From Unio delphinus (taxonomy: Eukaryota > Mollusca > Bivalvia > Unionida > Unionidae): a stretch of DNA of 64,000 nt. A program made the position numbers and the translations under genes. The notes below the pieces were generated by a model. The model made no database searches and was not told where the DNA came from. It saw nothing but the letters and a program-made list of their open reading frames with translations. Positions within the stretch are counted from its first letter, which is position 1. Each line of letters starts with the position of its first letter. The stretch lies in contig JAQISU010000096.1 in assembly GCA_029339505.1 (NCBI GenBank), forward strand, positions 4,201,501-4,265,500, in the 5' to 3' direction. Shown here in pieces: positions 1 through 11,690 of the stretch.

Positions 1-440
1 ATACATGTGCTATTGATATTAATATAAAGTCTTATTGAAGCTCCTTCTTTCTTTTGTGAAATTTTATATTGACTTTACAATTTTCAATATTTAGAATGTC
101 TTTTTTGTTACCTTTATATGTACCAAGATAACAAGTGCCTTGTTAGTGTATGTCACAGGTATTAAAGGTATTTATGTGTGCACAAATATACTGTAGATAT
201 ACATAATACAGCATCCAAATCGCCTTTCGTCACCTATTTAATTCATATGGCAAATTATTTGTAGCCATTGTGCTTGCTGCTTGGTCTGATTTTATGCTTG
301 AGAAGTAGACAAAATGGAGCTGGATATAGTAAGAAAAGGATTGTATCACTTATTTAAAGATAACTTAAAATTTTGTTTACCCTGAATAGTTATTTTTCAG
401 ATTTTTTTATATTCATAGCTCTTTAAACTTCTTGACCGTA
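1..440. other. AT-rich DNA, no gene seen
   Basis: Both strands carry frequent stops. No splice-bounded open frame, repeat or RNA-gene motif was recognised. Confidence 0.6.
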
Positions 441-672
441 TGTTGTTGTTGGTGGTGGTGTGGGTTTGTTGCCATTTTTCAGCACATGATTGGCTATGCA
501 TATAGCAGCCAGTATATTTGGTAGAGTAAGAACCCAGGAAAAACCATTGACCCATAGGAAGCTACGTGCAAGCTTTCTGACATACCAGCATTGGCCGAAC
601 CAGAGACACTAACACACATGGACAGAGGTGAAATGTCATGGATCTATAAAGGCAAACACATTAGACCACCCC
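441..672 (-). mobile_element. tRNA-derived SINE, degenerate copy
   Basis: Read on the minus strand this is a member of the SINE family seen in full at 36294 and 55126. Shared blocks are the mirror of the tail (GCCATTTTTCAGCACATGAT), the AAGAACCCAGGAAAAACC block, the block CATTGGCCGAACCAGAGACA and the tRNA-like part GACAGAGGTGAAATG. The tRNA-like 5' end fades near 672. The 3' tail is a (TTG)n/(GGTGGT) stretch at 441-470. Several substitutions mark it as an old copy. Confidence 0.8.
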
Positions 673-1289
673 TCAACATCACCCACCCACCATCCATCCC
701 CAGGCCCCTTAGCATTATGTATACATGCAGGTTATTTAGATGTTAATTAGTGACATCACTGAACAAAAATGTTGAAATGCTTGAGTAATAGGACATACAT
801 GCCACAATATAGTAAAACTTGTATTGAATGACCACCTGTCTTGAGAGACCACATTCTTAATGCACAAATTTATTGATTGTATAAGGTTGTGACCTGTTGA
901 GGGAGACCACCTATCTTGAGAGACCATATTTTTTTGTCCTGTTGGCAAATCCAAGATGGAAGATGATGCTGTATGCTCATTTCCTTGTAGAAACACAATA
1001 TTTAACACTCTGGTGTTGGAAATCTGAATAATATTTAGATAAACTGTCTTTGTCCAAGAAATCTGTATGAGTTCTTCAAATTTTTCCAGTTGCGAATTAA
1101 AACTTTAAAATACAAATGAACTGAAAAAAGTTAACATGAATTCAAAAACTGGCTGCAACAAAAGAAAATGACTTAACATTAGGTGTAAAAACTCAAAACT
1201 TAGAATAAGCACAGACTGAACATAACAAAAATATAAATACTCAAATATGCATTTTCAAAAAATTCCCAAAATTACAAAATCAAGAGAAG
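673..1289. repeat. Non-genic stretch with a doubled ACCACCTRTCTTGAGAGACC motif
   Basis: ACCACCTGTCTTGAGAGACC at about 831 recurs as ACCACCTATCTTGAGAGACC at about 905, so the spacing is about 74 bases. The rest of the stretch is AT-rich without a supported gene. An apparent minus-strand open frame across the motif is explained by the repeat. Confidence 0.45.
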
Positions 1290-1675
1290 GTGGAAGTCAC
1301 GTGATCATGTTTATATCACATACTCCTATCGTGACCCTGACAAGGACCATTCATTTTACTTTAAGACCAAAAACGTTGTTTACTTCTTAATTCACTAGTC
1401 CCATCTTGACCTTGACAGCAACCAATCATTTTAAAATAATAAAACCTGTTTACCTGGTTTCCACAAACCCTGAATCAGGGTTAGGATTTAGGTCAACATT
1501 ACTTGTTTACCAAAGAATAATTCAAGTCAGCTGATTTACTGAAAAAGCATCATTTCTAGTGAATAAATTTACATTACAATTGCATGTAATGAAATTTTAA
1601 AAATTTAAAACTGACAAACAAGCAATTAAATTAAAATAAATATATATTAATCAGATATTTGTAACATTTATTAAA
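1290..1675 (+). repeat. Dispersed repeat family R1, copy 1
   Basis: This segment and 21640-21965 share the same order of blocks: a TGAC(A/C)-rich start, an AACCAAT(C/G)AT block, TAGGTCAACATTA against TAGGTCAGCATTA, then AAATTTACATTACAATTGCA against AAAGTTACATTACATTAACA, ending in an AATTTAAAACT...CAATTAAATTAAA block. No coding potential is seen. The family is unnamed here; it could be a non-autonomous transposon or the remains of a longer element. Confidence 0.6.
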
Positions 1676-1704
1676 CCGCTCCAAAAATATAGACCTTTTT
1701 TTAC

Positions 1705-1815
1705 TTCACATTGCACTAAGAGGAATTAGTCACAAGCAAGAGGTTTTCTGTTTACTTCATTTAATGGCACTCTAATGACCTCTAGTTCTTTATGCTGACT
1801 CCCTGCAATATGACT
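1705..1815 (+). repeat. Short dispersed repeat R2, copy 1
   Basis: GAATTAGTCACAAGCAAGAG followed by a T-rich spacer, ATTTAATGG, ACCTCTAG and ATGCTGAC recurs in the same order at 3385-3475. The two copies sit 1.65 kb apart in the same orientation. Confidence 0.65.
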
Positions 1816-3137
1816 GACCCCTAATGTATAAACAATCATAGCGGACTTCAGAGAAAGCATTCCCTGAAGACCTTTACAAAGAACCAAAGTTATGGTCTGT
1901 TTGTGTTAATTGCAGACCCTTTATCTAATCTACATATAAAAATGCACAAAATCTAAATTATATAAACCAAAATTGAAATCACATATCTCACTCTCTACAC
2001 ATACACCTTTCCAACTTATGTGTGTTTGAATCTCCTAAGATATTATATTTGTGGGTAGTTATTTGTAATTTTTTTCCTTATGTGCTAATTCATTCAAATT
2101 AAATTGTAACTACCCAATTCTATACCCAATACTCACAAGTAGGGTCCAACTACAAAAATAGACCCTGATCACTCATTGCATAATGTATTGGTTGATCAGG
2201 GTTAATTAATGTTGTTTGTTCTACTGATTACTCTTAACATATTGCACAGGTCCAGCTCTGCAGGCTCAGTATGCAATGGCATATATGTGTTTGTGCATTT
2301 TGTAGTTACAAGTGACATAAATGCGGATACACATGGTATGTAACAGTTTCAATGAACTGATGATAATGCATGATATAAAAAAATTCTGTATTAAAAGAAT
2401 GAAACCAATAAAACTTGTCAGAAATGCTGTTACTATGTTTCTTATTGTAATATTGGGTCTCACAGAATTCTTGCAAACCATGCATACATTGCAATATAAC
2501 AGTTTATTCAAATAATAACACATTTTTACATTAATATGAATTATTTGTAATTTGTAACTGCACGAATGTAAAATATAACAGTATTCACTTTTCAAGTGCT
2601 GTAGAGACAAAATACTTGATTGTAAGTTTAGTTTCTATAAGCAATAACACAGCAGTGCAATCTTTAAATCGGTAACATTACTCCAAGTGCTATACATGTA
2701 GACACAAAAAATTATCTCTAAAATTAGCCTGAAAAACCAAGGACACATTACAGTCTTGAGACACTTGTATAATGATTTATTGTGAGTGCTGAGTGGAAGC
2801 ACTTTAGACTAATGGTTATAGTGCTGGATTCATATACATTAGTACTTGGTTTGATTACCCATATTAGAATTGGTTAACTGCCCTTCTTGTATCCTTTAGC
2901 AAGACTTTTTTGATTTGTCCAATAGAAACACAAAACTAGGTAAAATGCTTTGATTCTGTTTAATCCAGCAAACCAGAAATGTTGTGCATCTTATATGAAT
3001 TGGTAATGAGCAGACAGAGAACTGAGGAAGCATTTGGTTACATGCAATGATATTAGTTAGAGCGTTCAATTGCTGGCTATAGCACAAACTATGTGTAATG
3101 CTGTAATTAATCATCATAGTTACTTTGCACAATGATA

Positions 3138-3138
<1 letters not shown>
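1816..3138. other. AT-rich DNA with one short hairpin, no gene seen
   Basis: Nothing coding is supported. ACCCTGATCA near 2162 and TGATCAGGGT near 2195 form a 10-bp inverted repeat with a loop of about 24 bases. Apparent open frames on both strands at 2266-2610 overlap one another and have no splice or domain support. Confidence 0.45.

Positions 3139-3178
<40 letters not shown>
3139..3178. repeat. (TA)n microsatellite
   Basis: Uninterrupted alternating TA of about 19 repeats. Confidence 0.97.
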
Positions 3179-3180
<2 letters not shown>

Positions 3181-3374
3181 TGCAAGTAACAGTTTTGTTT
3201 CTTTATACAGTAATATTGACTTGGCTCCAGTAAGAACATGGATGGTTCTTGTAAAAACCTTGGCTAAGATTATACATTTATTTGAGGAGAAATATTATTA
3301 TCAGTAATCAAAATTTCAGATTCTTAGGTATTCTGAAGCATGTTGGTTATGTAGTAGTGCCTATTTGATGTAAC

Positions 3375-3475
3375 TGCACAATCTAGAATTAGTCACAAGC
3401 AAGAGAGTTTTTCTTTTCAATATTTAATGGATCTCTGATACCTCTAGATCTTCATGCTGACCCCATGCACACACA
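3375..3475 (+). repeat. Short dispersed repeat R2, copy 2
   Basis: This is the same block order as at 1705-1815. It runs directly into the compound microsatellite at 3468. Confidence 0.65.
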
Positions 3476-3487
3476 CACATGTGTGTG

Positions 3488-3548
<61 letters not shown>

Positions 3549-3575
3549 GTCTGTCTGTCTGTGTGTGTGTGTGGA
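3468..3575. repeat. Compound (CA)(GTCT)(ATCT)(GTCT)(GT) microsatellite
   Basis: Nearly mirror-symmetric: CA/GT repeats at both ends, GTCT repeats inside those, and a central run of about 13 ATCT units. The long open frame across it is a product of the repeat. Confidence 0.95.
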
Positions 3576-6500
3576 TCAAAGTTGCCTACTCAATCAAGTG
3601 CTTTCACAACTAGTTAATGCCCATGTGTCAGGCTTTTTACCACAGCTATGGTATTTATGTGTGAGTGTCATGCTTATTAATTGTTCTGTCAGTGCAAGGC
3701 AAGGTGAAGAGGCACCCAGCAAGGGAATAAGTTGCAGTGAAACCAAACTAACAATTTTCAATCTGCCCAAAGTATCAGAAGTGTTTTTGTCAATTTCCAA
3801 TCAATAGTTTAACTGAATTAGTCAATAATTTAGCCAAAGGTTCCAACTACCAATCAGATTTGTCGTAGTATAGCTAGCAAGAGCAGTGAACATCAAAATT
3901 TAGCAAAGAACTAAATTCCCAGTCAGATTCAACCTTACAAAGTTAGCATTTACAGTAGAATAACCAACCAAAGATTTCAACGGCCAGTCAAATTTGCCTT
4001 AACATAACTGAGTTGTGTAAGCAAAGAGTTTGACAAGCAAACCAAAAGATTAAACACCTAATCAGATGTAACCTTGTATCTCTGGACTCACTACGAAAAA
4101 CACCCTCGAAATGCCAGGGCATATGTTTTGCTCAAATCAAGTCCATTTGTACTAGTAGATAATACTCAGTAATATGTAATCCGCCTGTAAAATTAACCAT
4201 TCTTGTTACTTATTCTTCTGAATGTGTAGTCATATTGGCATGAGGTTTGCACCCAAAATCTTCCAAAAGTGCCATGCAAACTTTGTCAAAATTGAAAATA
4301 TTGCACATCTGACATAGAGTATGCCTGCCACAGTGGTTAATTTGAAAATCTTTTCACTCAGCTGTTGAAAACAAGGAAATGGTCTTGTCTTCAATTTGTG
4401 GAAATTCTTTTGGACATTATCGACAGACATTTGTTTGTGTGATCTTCAGAATTTGTTACATATTTTATTTTGAACCAAAGATATTGTTTTTGTTTATTAG
4501 GAACCATGTTAACTCTTGTTTTCAAGTCACATCAAAACCCTATGTTTGCAAGCATCTGCCACTACAGCTTCAAACACTTTTGGGCAGAACAATGTAATGG
4601 GTCCAGAGGGTTAGTGTGACATACTCAATATTTTTGAACATTCAGGGAGTAAAAGTATTTTAAAAGTCTTATAGAATGTATAATTATATTTTGTTAGAAA
4701 TCTGATGAGCCAGTCATAAAACAGCACAGTTCATATGATTTGCTTGGAAGAATACAAGTTAAATAAGTATGTACATGTATATTCTGTTATATATGTATAT
4801 GATTATATGACTTATCACCATATTGTCGACTTAGAAAATACCAACGGGTGTGCACCCCAGTTTTATAATTTCTTCTTTGTATACATTTTTATACCCAGGC
4901 CAAGGATAGTATTTGAAAAACCAAAATAGTTTTTTTTATAAAGTTGATACATGTAGTTTGCATTTAATGTATTAATTCAAAGGAACGTAAGTGTTCATAA
5001 TGGTGTTAAAATGTAATATATGCAAATAATAAGTAAATACTCAGATAATAGGCATGTTATATTAGAAGGCAGTTCTCACTTTTTTTAATAAGGAATACAA
5101 ACATGTGACCTCGATTGAATAATAATTTTTTGTCAAAGAAAATTACATGCAGGAATTTACTGCAGGAATTGATAGGAACTTCATGTTAATCTTAATAATT
5201 ATGGTTATGTGATATACCTGATATAAGTAAATAATGCTTTAGGGACACCATTAAATATTTTTAGAGGGCCATTCTAAATCTAACTCTTGTATCACCACCA
5301 AAATGTGCTGAAATAATGCCCTAGAAATAGACTATACATTTATTGGTTCAGAACAGGAAGTACTAATTGTGATTCGAACTACATGCCTCATATATTTTAC
5401 AGGTATAACGGTACGAATTGCGCAAGTCCATGTGGGTGGAGCGTAAGGTGTAGGGTCCATTGTATTCAGAGATAAACAACAACACAAGCTTTGATTGGTG
5501 GATTATGAAAGAGTTGTACTTTCTGTTAGGCTTAAAAAAGTTTAGCCTCTTGGCAACATGTGAATTTATGCTAATTCCTAAATAGATCAAATTTTGTATT
5601 TTTTATGATTTTTTGAAAATGTTATACACATGACTGAAAATAGGTATGTTGTGACTAGATAACTCATACCCCTGTCTAGTTCCAGCAGAGTTATCTCTCT
5701 TAAATGCCATGGAGTACCTGGTTTTGTCATTGTCAAATTGACAATCTAACATTGTTCTCTATAACAGTATGTGAGATGCACGCTAAATTAGGATAGAAAA
5801 TATATTTATCTCTCCAAATATTAGCATTGAGGTCTATGGAAAAACAATTGGTACTGTGATACCTACACCAAAAGCCTACTTGGGTCCCACTTGACTGAAT
5901 GAAGTCAAGTTCATATTTCCAGTGACACAAGTATAAGCCTAGTTTACTCCTTGCTTGCTGCCAAAAATATGGTGGACAATAGGGGTTGTGACCCTGAAAC
6001 CTTGATGTTGTCCCAGAATGTTGCAAAATTTATCACTTTCAGTTGATAAAATTATTGATGTGCTAAAGTATATCAATGAAATTAAATATTATACTTTAAT
6101 AGAGATGGAAATTAAGTAGTGAAATTTAAAGTGGAAGAGCATTGTTCCCTGAATACATTATAGCACTGCATTTCAAAGGTACAAAATATATCTCTTTAAA
6201 AGTACCTTCCATTAAAGATGGACACTGAAGTCTCAAAGAGTATAGAATTAGTGTCATTGCAGGTGATCTTGTTAATTGTCTTCAATGGACCAATAATAAG
6301 TTGTAAGGAATGGGATGTAGAACCCCCAATATACTGCTGAAACATTTTCATCCATCTGCATAATCAATATAGACTCATTACCATTTTAAATATGTGAATA
6401 CTATTTTTAAAAAAAATAATTCTACTATGGTTGATGCTTCTTTATATTTTTAGTGACACAATGTTTATGGCATAACCTATGTTCTCCCCGCCGCCCCCCC

Positions 6501-7063
6501 CTCCCCCCCAATAAGATTGTATCTTCTGATTTGAAAAAATGACATTTTTTCAAAGCCCACTATTGTTGTTATTGTTGGGGTCAGGGTGGGTGGGGTTAAA
6601 GAAATAAAAATCAAGAGAAACAAAATTAACAAAGGAATCTATATAAAATTGAAGTCAAATTCAGCATGCAGAAGACCTATTTTCTAATTTTTATGCTTAA
6701 TTTAAATCCATCCAGACTTACAAGATAAAATTGCTGTACATGTTCGAATGTGCATTATTTATAGCTAAGGTGGCATCATTTATGTTTTATAAGAAGATCA
6801 TAAATAAAAATAGATAAATGGACCCCCATCCAAGCATACTTTAGACCTGAGAGTGGAGGGGGGGGGGGAGCTATATAAATGAGCATTGTCACTCTAATGC
6901 TAGCTTGAGAGACACTCTTTAATTATCAATAGAACCAAGAACACACACTTCAGGTCATGTTTTAAAACTCACTTTTATGTCTAATAAGAAACAGAATTGG
7001 GTGGGAAACATTGTCATTGGGAAGGTTTGCTTAGCCTCTGGCATACTCCAATAATGTCCTCCA
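3576..7063. other. 3.5 kb without recognised gene
   Basis: AT-rich sequence with no open frame backed by splice sites or domains. Notable only for C- and G-homopolymer patches (about 6486-6508 and 6857-6868). Short minus-strand open frames at 5363-5590 and 5733-6026 have no recognisable domain. Confidence 0.5.
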
Positions 7064-7168
7064 TCATCACATACCCACATTGGCTGAATCTGAGACTCGA
7101 ACCCAAGTAGACAGAGGTGAGATGGCAGTGATCTGTAATGGTGATCACTCTAGGTCACTCGGGGCCCT
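7064..7168 (-). mobile_element. SINE head fragment (tRNA-like part)
   Basis: The reverse strand carries the tRNA-like half of the local SINE: the CTCGGGGCCC mirror at the right end, GACAGAGGTGAGATGGCAGT, and the B-box mirror GAGACTCGAACCC. The 3' half of the SINE is missing. Confidence 0.85.
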
Positions 7169-7275
7169 ACATTAGCTCATTTAAATGACAATAACAACTA
7201 GTAAAAATCAACTGTCACCTCGTATGTAAAACCACTTGTAAAAAAAAAAAATTCTTGTTTAAACTTATATACTAT

Positions 7276-7277
7276 AA

Positions 7278-7332
<55 letters not shown>
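7276..7332. repeat. (ATT)n microsatellite, left of a SINE
   Basis: About 19 ATT units that run up to the first base of the SINE at 7333. Confidence 0.97.
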
Positions 7333-7543
7333 GGGGCCCAGAGTGGCGTGGGTTCGAGTCTAAGCTTCGGCTAATGTAGTTATGTGAGAAAGCTTGCCAG
7401 TAGCTTCTCGTGGGTCGGTGGTTCTTTCCGGGGGGTTTCCTGGCTTCTTCCTCCACCAATAATTCTGGCCTCCATGTATAGTCTTTTGTGTGCTGAAAAA
7501 TGGCGTTAAACCCTACATCAACATCAACAACAACATTATTATT
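7333..7543 (+). mobile_element. tRNA-derived SINE with internal deletion
   Basis: Starts GGGGCCCAGAGTGG and then jumps to GTGGGTTCGAGTCTAAG. Compared with the full copies at 36294 and 55126, about 60 bases between the A-box region and the B box are missing. The body (AGCTTGCCAGTAGCTTCTCG, GGTTCTTTCCGGGG, CTTCCTCCACCA) and the 3' end (GCTGAAAAATGGCGTTAAAC) are otherwise well kept. The tail is an ACATCAACA-like simple repeat that grades into microsatellite. Confidence 0.88.
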
Positions 7544-7605
7544 CTCCTTCTTCTTCTTCTTCTTCTTCTTCTTCTTCTTCTTCTTCTTCTTCTTCTTCTT
7601 CTTCA

Positions 7606-7681
<76 letters not shown>
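7544..7681. repeat. (TTC)n then (ATT)n microsatellite, right of the SINE
   Basis: About 20 TTC units at 7544-7603 followed by about 25 ATT units with one GTT. Open frames translating to poly-Leu, poly-Ile or poly-Lys here are artefacts of the repeat. Confidence 0.97.
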
Positions 7682-7683
<2 letters not shown>

Positions 7684-7689
7684 GAAAAT

Positions 7690-9380
7690 AAGCAGATGTC
7701 AGTGTTAAATGCTATGAATAGCTTTTAAATACTGCACATCATTTCCCAACATTCATATCACTAATTTCAACTACATATTATCATTATACTTGAAAGTGCA
7801 GAAAGAACAGTTGCTTTTCCTAAGATGCTAAGTTCTTTTGAGATAATGTAATAGAGACCATATGAGACAAAGCCTTTACTGTGAACAATGGATTTTCAAA
7901 TAACAGCACCTGAAGTTGGACAATAAAGTGATGCATGCATTTTATGAATAGTCATATAAATCAATGTTTGAGTCTTTGTGGTTGAAGAGAGTACTAAAAT
8001 AGCTTGTTTTCAATGACAGAACTTTAAACTCTACAATCTTTGGAAGAATCAGATTAAAAGTTAACCACAAGTCCCACATCGGAAGAAAAATCATACTTTG
8101 CTTGATATAGATTCATAATAACAATGCCTCTCATGAACCTTGAAATTAAGAGCAACTCTGAACAGGATTTCTGAACTAGTTATGATATATGGACTTTACA
8201 ACACTATTTTTTGCTAAGTATAATAACTTAGCACTTCAAAATTGCATTGTAAGATACATTACAATGACTGACCCCACCTGTCTCCAGAAGACTGGAATGA
8301 TCCAGTTACCCCATGCAGAGTAATACTGCATTTAATTAGCAGCAGTAGCTTACTCCCCCCCCCCCAATCACTATTGTGCAGCTTACCGTATTCTATTTTT
8401 GTGTTGAAAAAAGCTGTCTATTCAATGTCAATACATTGTCCCAATGGGGCGTAGAGCTGTCAATAGGACACAGCCCACTCATGCCCTCACATGTGCATGT
8501 ACACAAAGAGTTGTGTTTTTCAAGGACACCACATTCTCCCTTCATCAATAATCGATTTAGTGTTATATTCATCTGTATGGTCTTATGGCTTTATGCCAGT
8601 AACCTCAGCCCTTTTTTCAGTACTTGGTTCTGCAAAAGTCAAAGGTCATCTTTGGTTACCATGTTGTATCCTATCCTTTAGCATACACTCCTTTTAGTCT
8701 TGTTTAAAGTTATAACACAACATCAGCTCAGCCTATGGGAACTCATAATTTCCCTTAATTCAATAATAATTTATTGAACATCTATTCAGTGTTTTTCCTT
8801 CTATATCACCATTATATTTTAAAATGATGAGCGACAGGCCACATTGTTAGTGTGTATGAGAGAGCAATAAAGGTTAAGAAATTAACGTCTTCCTTATTAA
8901 TAAAATAGGAGAGTGAGAGGACCAAAACTTCCTCATGAGTTAAACTTTGTTTACCTTTGTGCATATTTACCATGCAGTATATACAAACAGACAAGTTTAA
9001 CATGGGAAAATAATACAGTATTGTTACTATCATTGTTCTTTATCAGGTAACATTTAATTGAGAGAACAAATGTTTACATTGTGCAAATGTCCTGTACTTT
9101 GTCATTATCATTACTGTTTTCTGTCCAATAACATTAGTTTCAGATAAAAATGTAAGGACAGTGTGCGGGACATGAAGGTCACTTGGGACTGTCTTCCAGA
9201 CTGCTGACATATTTAAAGTGCACGTGTAAAAATCATTGTACCGTTTGCACAAAATGGTCAAGTGAAGTCTAGAATCAAACATACAGAGGGCAGAGGAAAT
9301 GTCAATTCCTCTCAACATTTGAATTTTCAAGTCTTTATCTTACAGAGCCTAAAAAAGGAACACTCTGTAAAACTAGTTCT
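7690..9380. other. 1.7 kb without recognised gene
   Basis: No domain, splice-supported exon or repeat was recognised. The short open frames have no family features. Confidence 0.5.
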
Positions 9381-9385
9381 TAAAC

Positions 9386-11465
9386 TCAGAATAATATTTG
9401 GGGGGTTCCTGGAGCCTGTAAGACCAGTCCCTTAGGAGATGGGTAAAGGAAGAAGAAGGGAATAAACATTTGAGAAGTTGATCGATTCTTCCCAAAAGTG
9501 AAAAGTCGAGCACCCACTCGATGATGATGCCTTATGACAGCGGTTCTCAACCTGTGGGTCGCGACCCCATCAAGGGTCGAACAACGATTTGCCAGGGGTT
9601 GCTTACGGCCATAGGAAATATACATTTTTACAGTTATGAACGAAAATAATTTTACAGTTGGGTTGCCACAACATTTGGAATTGCATTAAAAGGGTTGCGG
9701 CACTAGAAAGGTTGAGAACCGCTGCCTTATGAGGAAGGAAGGGCACTGCTTATATCAGGGTAGCATGTCTACCCATCAAGAGAAGAATGAGCTGCACTAC
9801 ACCCAACATTTCTGGAGTATGTCGTGCAATTCCATATGGGAGAAGGTGCACCACAATTTGATGAGCAATGAAGACAAAGTTGACTCTTGACAAGTCTGTG
9901 CCTCCTGACAGGTCACTGAACAATTACTTATTGGCTCAGGATTTCTGGTCTGTGTCTGGTGACCAGGTTGTGGGGCAGTTCATCAAAGTGACAGGTCAAT
10001 GTATAGTGACTACCTAGTCACCAGTAACTTTTTCCTGATGACCAGTCAGACTGTACTGGTTAGTAGTCATCTCATACCAGTCATTAACATTACACCATTC
10101 ATCACTCATAGGTCTCTGGGTATGAGGATAGGTATCAAACCAAGATTCCCCTCTCTCCACTCTACCATCATACCCTGTACTGAATTGCCCGGCAGGTCCA
10201 ACCATGGGAAAGGGATTGGCCAGAAAATGTACTAATGAGAATTATCCCAGTGTCCACCCTTCAAGTTTTTCAAACAGATGCAACCCCAGTCCAATGCACA
10301 ATCTCAAATGAGACCTTCTTATCATGTCAGTCATGAGTGTAGAAGTCTCCTGGCAAATTAGCCATAGCGAGGAAGTTTTCATTCCAAATTTTTGTTTGCA
10401 AAGTCTTTGGCAGTGGATTCCTTCAAAATGTCCCAAAATGGCTTGTCAAGGAGTTTTTTTCTTCAGAAGCTTGTCAAATAATCATGAATAATGAATAAGT
10501 CTTTTGTGAGCGAGGGTATAATGACTATTCAGTTTTGAGAATAACCCCTTTTATCAATGACCCCCATGTTCTTTTGTGTGTCTGATGAAACTAAGGGATT
10601 CAGTTTTAGAGATATAATGTTCTGTTCCTGAATCTTTCTGATCACCAATAAAAGTCCTTTTGGAGGAACATTCATGATGGAGACAACTTCCTCAATCCAG
10701 AATGCAATTGGTCTGTCACATTAGGTGCTCGCCTTCAACATTCAGCATACATATTTACCACATCCTGATTTTTCTTCCATATTGGAAATACCTCCTGTTT
10801 TACTTATGGATCCAGGAGCTTTTCAATTCCACTTTGTGCCGTTTGGAATTGCTTTCCCACCCAGAGTCTTCACCCGAGTTGGATGAGTAGTAAAAGTGCA
10901 TCTCCATTTACTGGGAATTCTCCAGTATTTCAACGACTGATTAATCCTCAAAATTTAATTTCAGTCCAACCATTAGGCTCTGTTCAGTTTATATCCACAG
11001 TAACTTAGTTGGGTCATTTTCCCATCCTCAAGAAGTCATAAATCATTATATCTCATGACTTCGTTTACACGGAGATGAATTTTCTCATTAACCAGAACTT
11101 AGTGTTGCATTTGATTGGATAGATTAAATCATGACAGCTCTAGAGGTGCTGTAGGTAAAACATCATTATCTGCTACCTTTACCTCATCTTATTGAGCACC
11201 TTGAATGCCACTATGGATTTGTTTCCATTTGGATATCCTGATATGTGCCCTCTACAGTTTTTCATCATGCAATGTGCACACAGTGATCCTCCGTCAGTTG
11301 TGATTCCTCAAATATAAGACTTTCATTATCATTTGAACAGGTGGATGAATTGGGACAGATTCCTGACAGGGGTCCCCATGCATGCACCTGAGCAACATGT
11401 CTGTTTTCTGATGCGTCAGATTCCACTTGGTGCACTCATTTAGAGATGTAGGGTATAATTCTTTA
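9386..11465 (+). pseudogene. Decayed DIRS-type retrotransposon (left part: Gag-like, reverse transcriptase, RNase H start)
   Basis: DIRS elements encode Gag, a reverse transcriptase/RNase H and a tyrosine recombinase. Here frames broken by stops and shifts still show reverse-transcriptase blocks. One is MMETTSSIQNAI near 10675-10710, matching KMEATTSIRNSI of the second remnant near 52410-52450. Another is FQFHFVPFGIAFPPRVFTR near 10815-10870. Near 11404-11440 the RNase H start FSDASDSTW is readable. The N-terminal part (to about 10.2 kb) is assigned as Gag-like only by position. The remnant stops near 11465, where a direct repeat begins. Its next recognisable part lies at 15323. It cannot be functional. 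Confidence 0.7.
9538..9724. mobile_element. Non-autonomous hAT element (MITE) with 8-bp target duplication
   Basis: A 187-bp element whose ends are 16-bp perfect inverted repeats, CAGCGGTTCTCAACCT and its complement AGGTTGAGAACCGCTG. It is flanked on both sides by CCTTATGA (9530-9537 and 9725-9732), an 8-bp target duplication as hAT transposases make. CAG...CTG termini are also hAT-like. There is no coding capacity. It lies inside the decayed DIRS element, so it inserted after that element. Confidence 0.93.
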
Positions 11466-11690
11466 GGACACAATGTACGAATTATATGAAGTAACTGTGA
11501 ACCAGTCTAAAAGCGGGTGAACAAATAATAGAATATATATGGGTTTGGTGGTCCATAGTTGGTTAATAATGAAAAGTGAAATTTTAGTTTTAGTAAAAAT
11601 ATCTTTTGAAAGCTTATACTATCTGTAATTTTTAAAAAGCATAGACAAAATTCTATTGATTCAATTTTAGTAGTTTTTAAACTTGACTTA
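11466..11690 (+). repeat. Direct repeat, left copy (pairs with 15119-15320)
   Basis: Shares CTGTGAACCAGTCTA, CAAATAATAGA, AAAATATCTTTTGA and GACAAAATTCTATTGAT, in the same order, with 15119-15320. It begins right where readable RNase H sequence ends. Confidence 0.75.

Noticed and set aside
5733..6026. 97-codon minus-strand frame
   Set aside because: No ATG context, splice support or family motif; composition like other chance frames here.
7265..7691. Open frames coding poly-Leu, poly-Ile or poly-Lys on both strands
   Set aside because: They are translations of the (ATT)n and (TTC)n microsatellites and the enclosed SINE.
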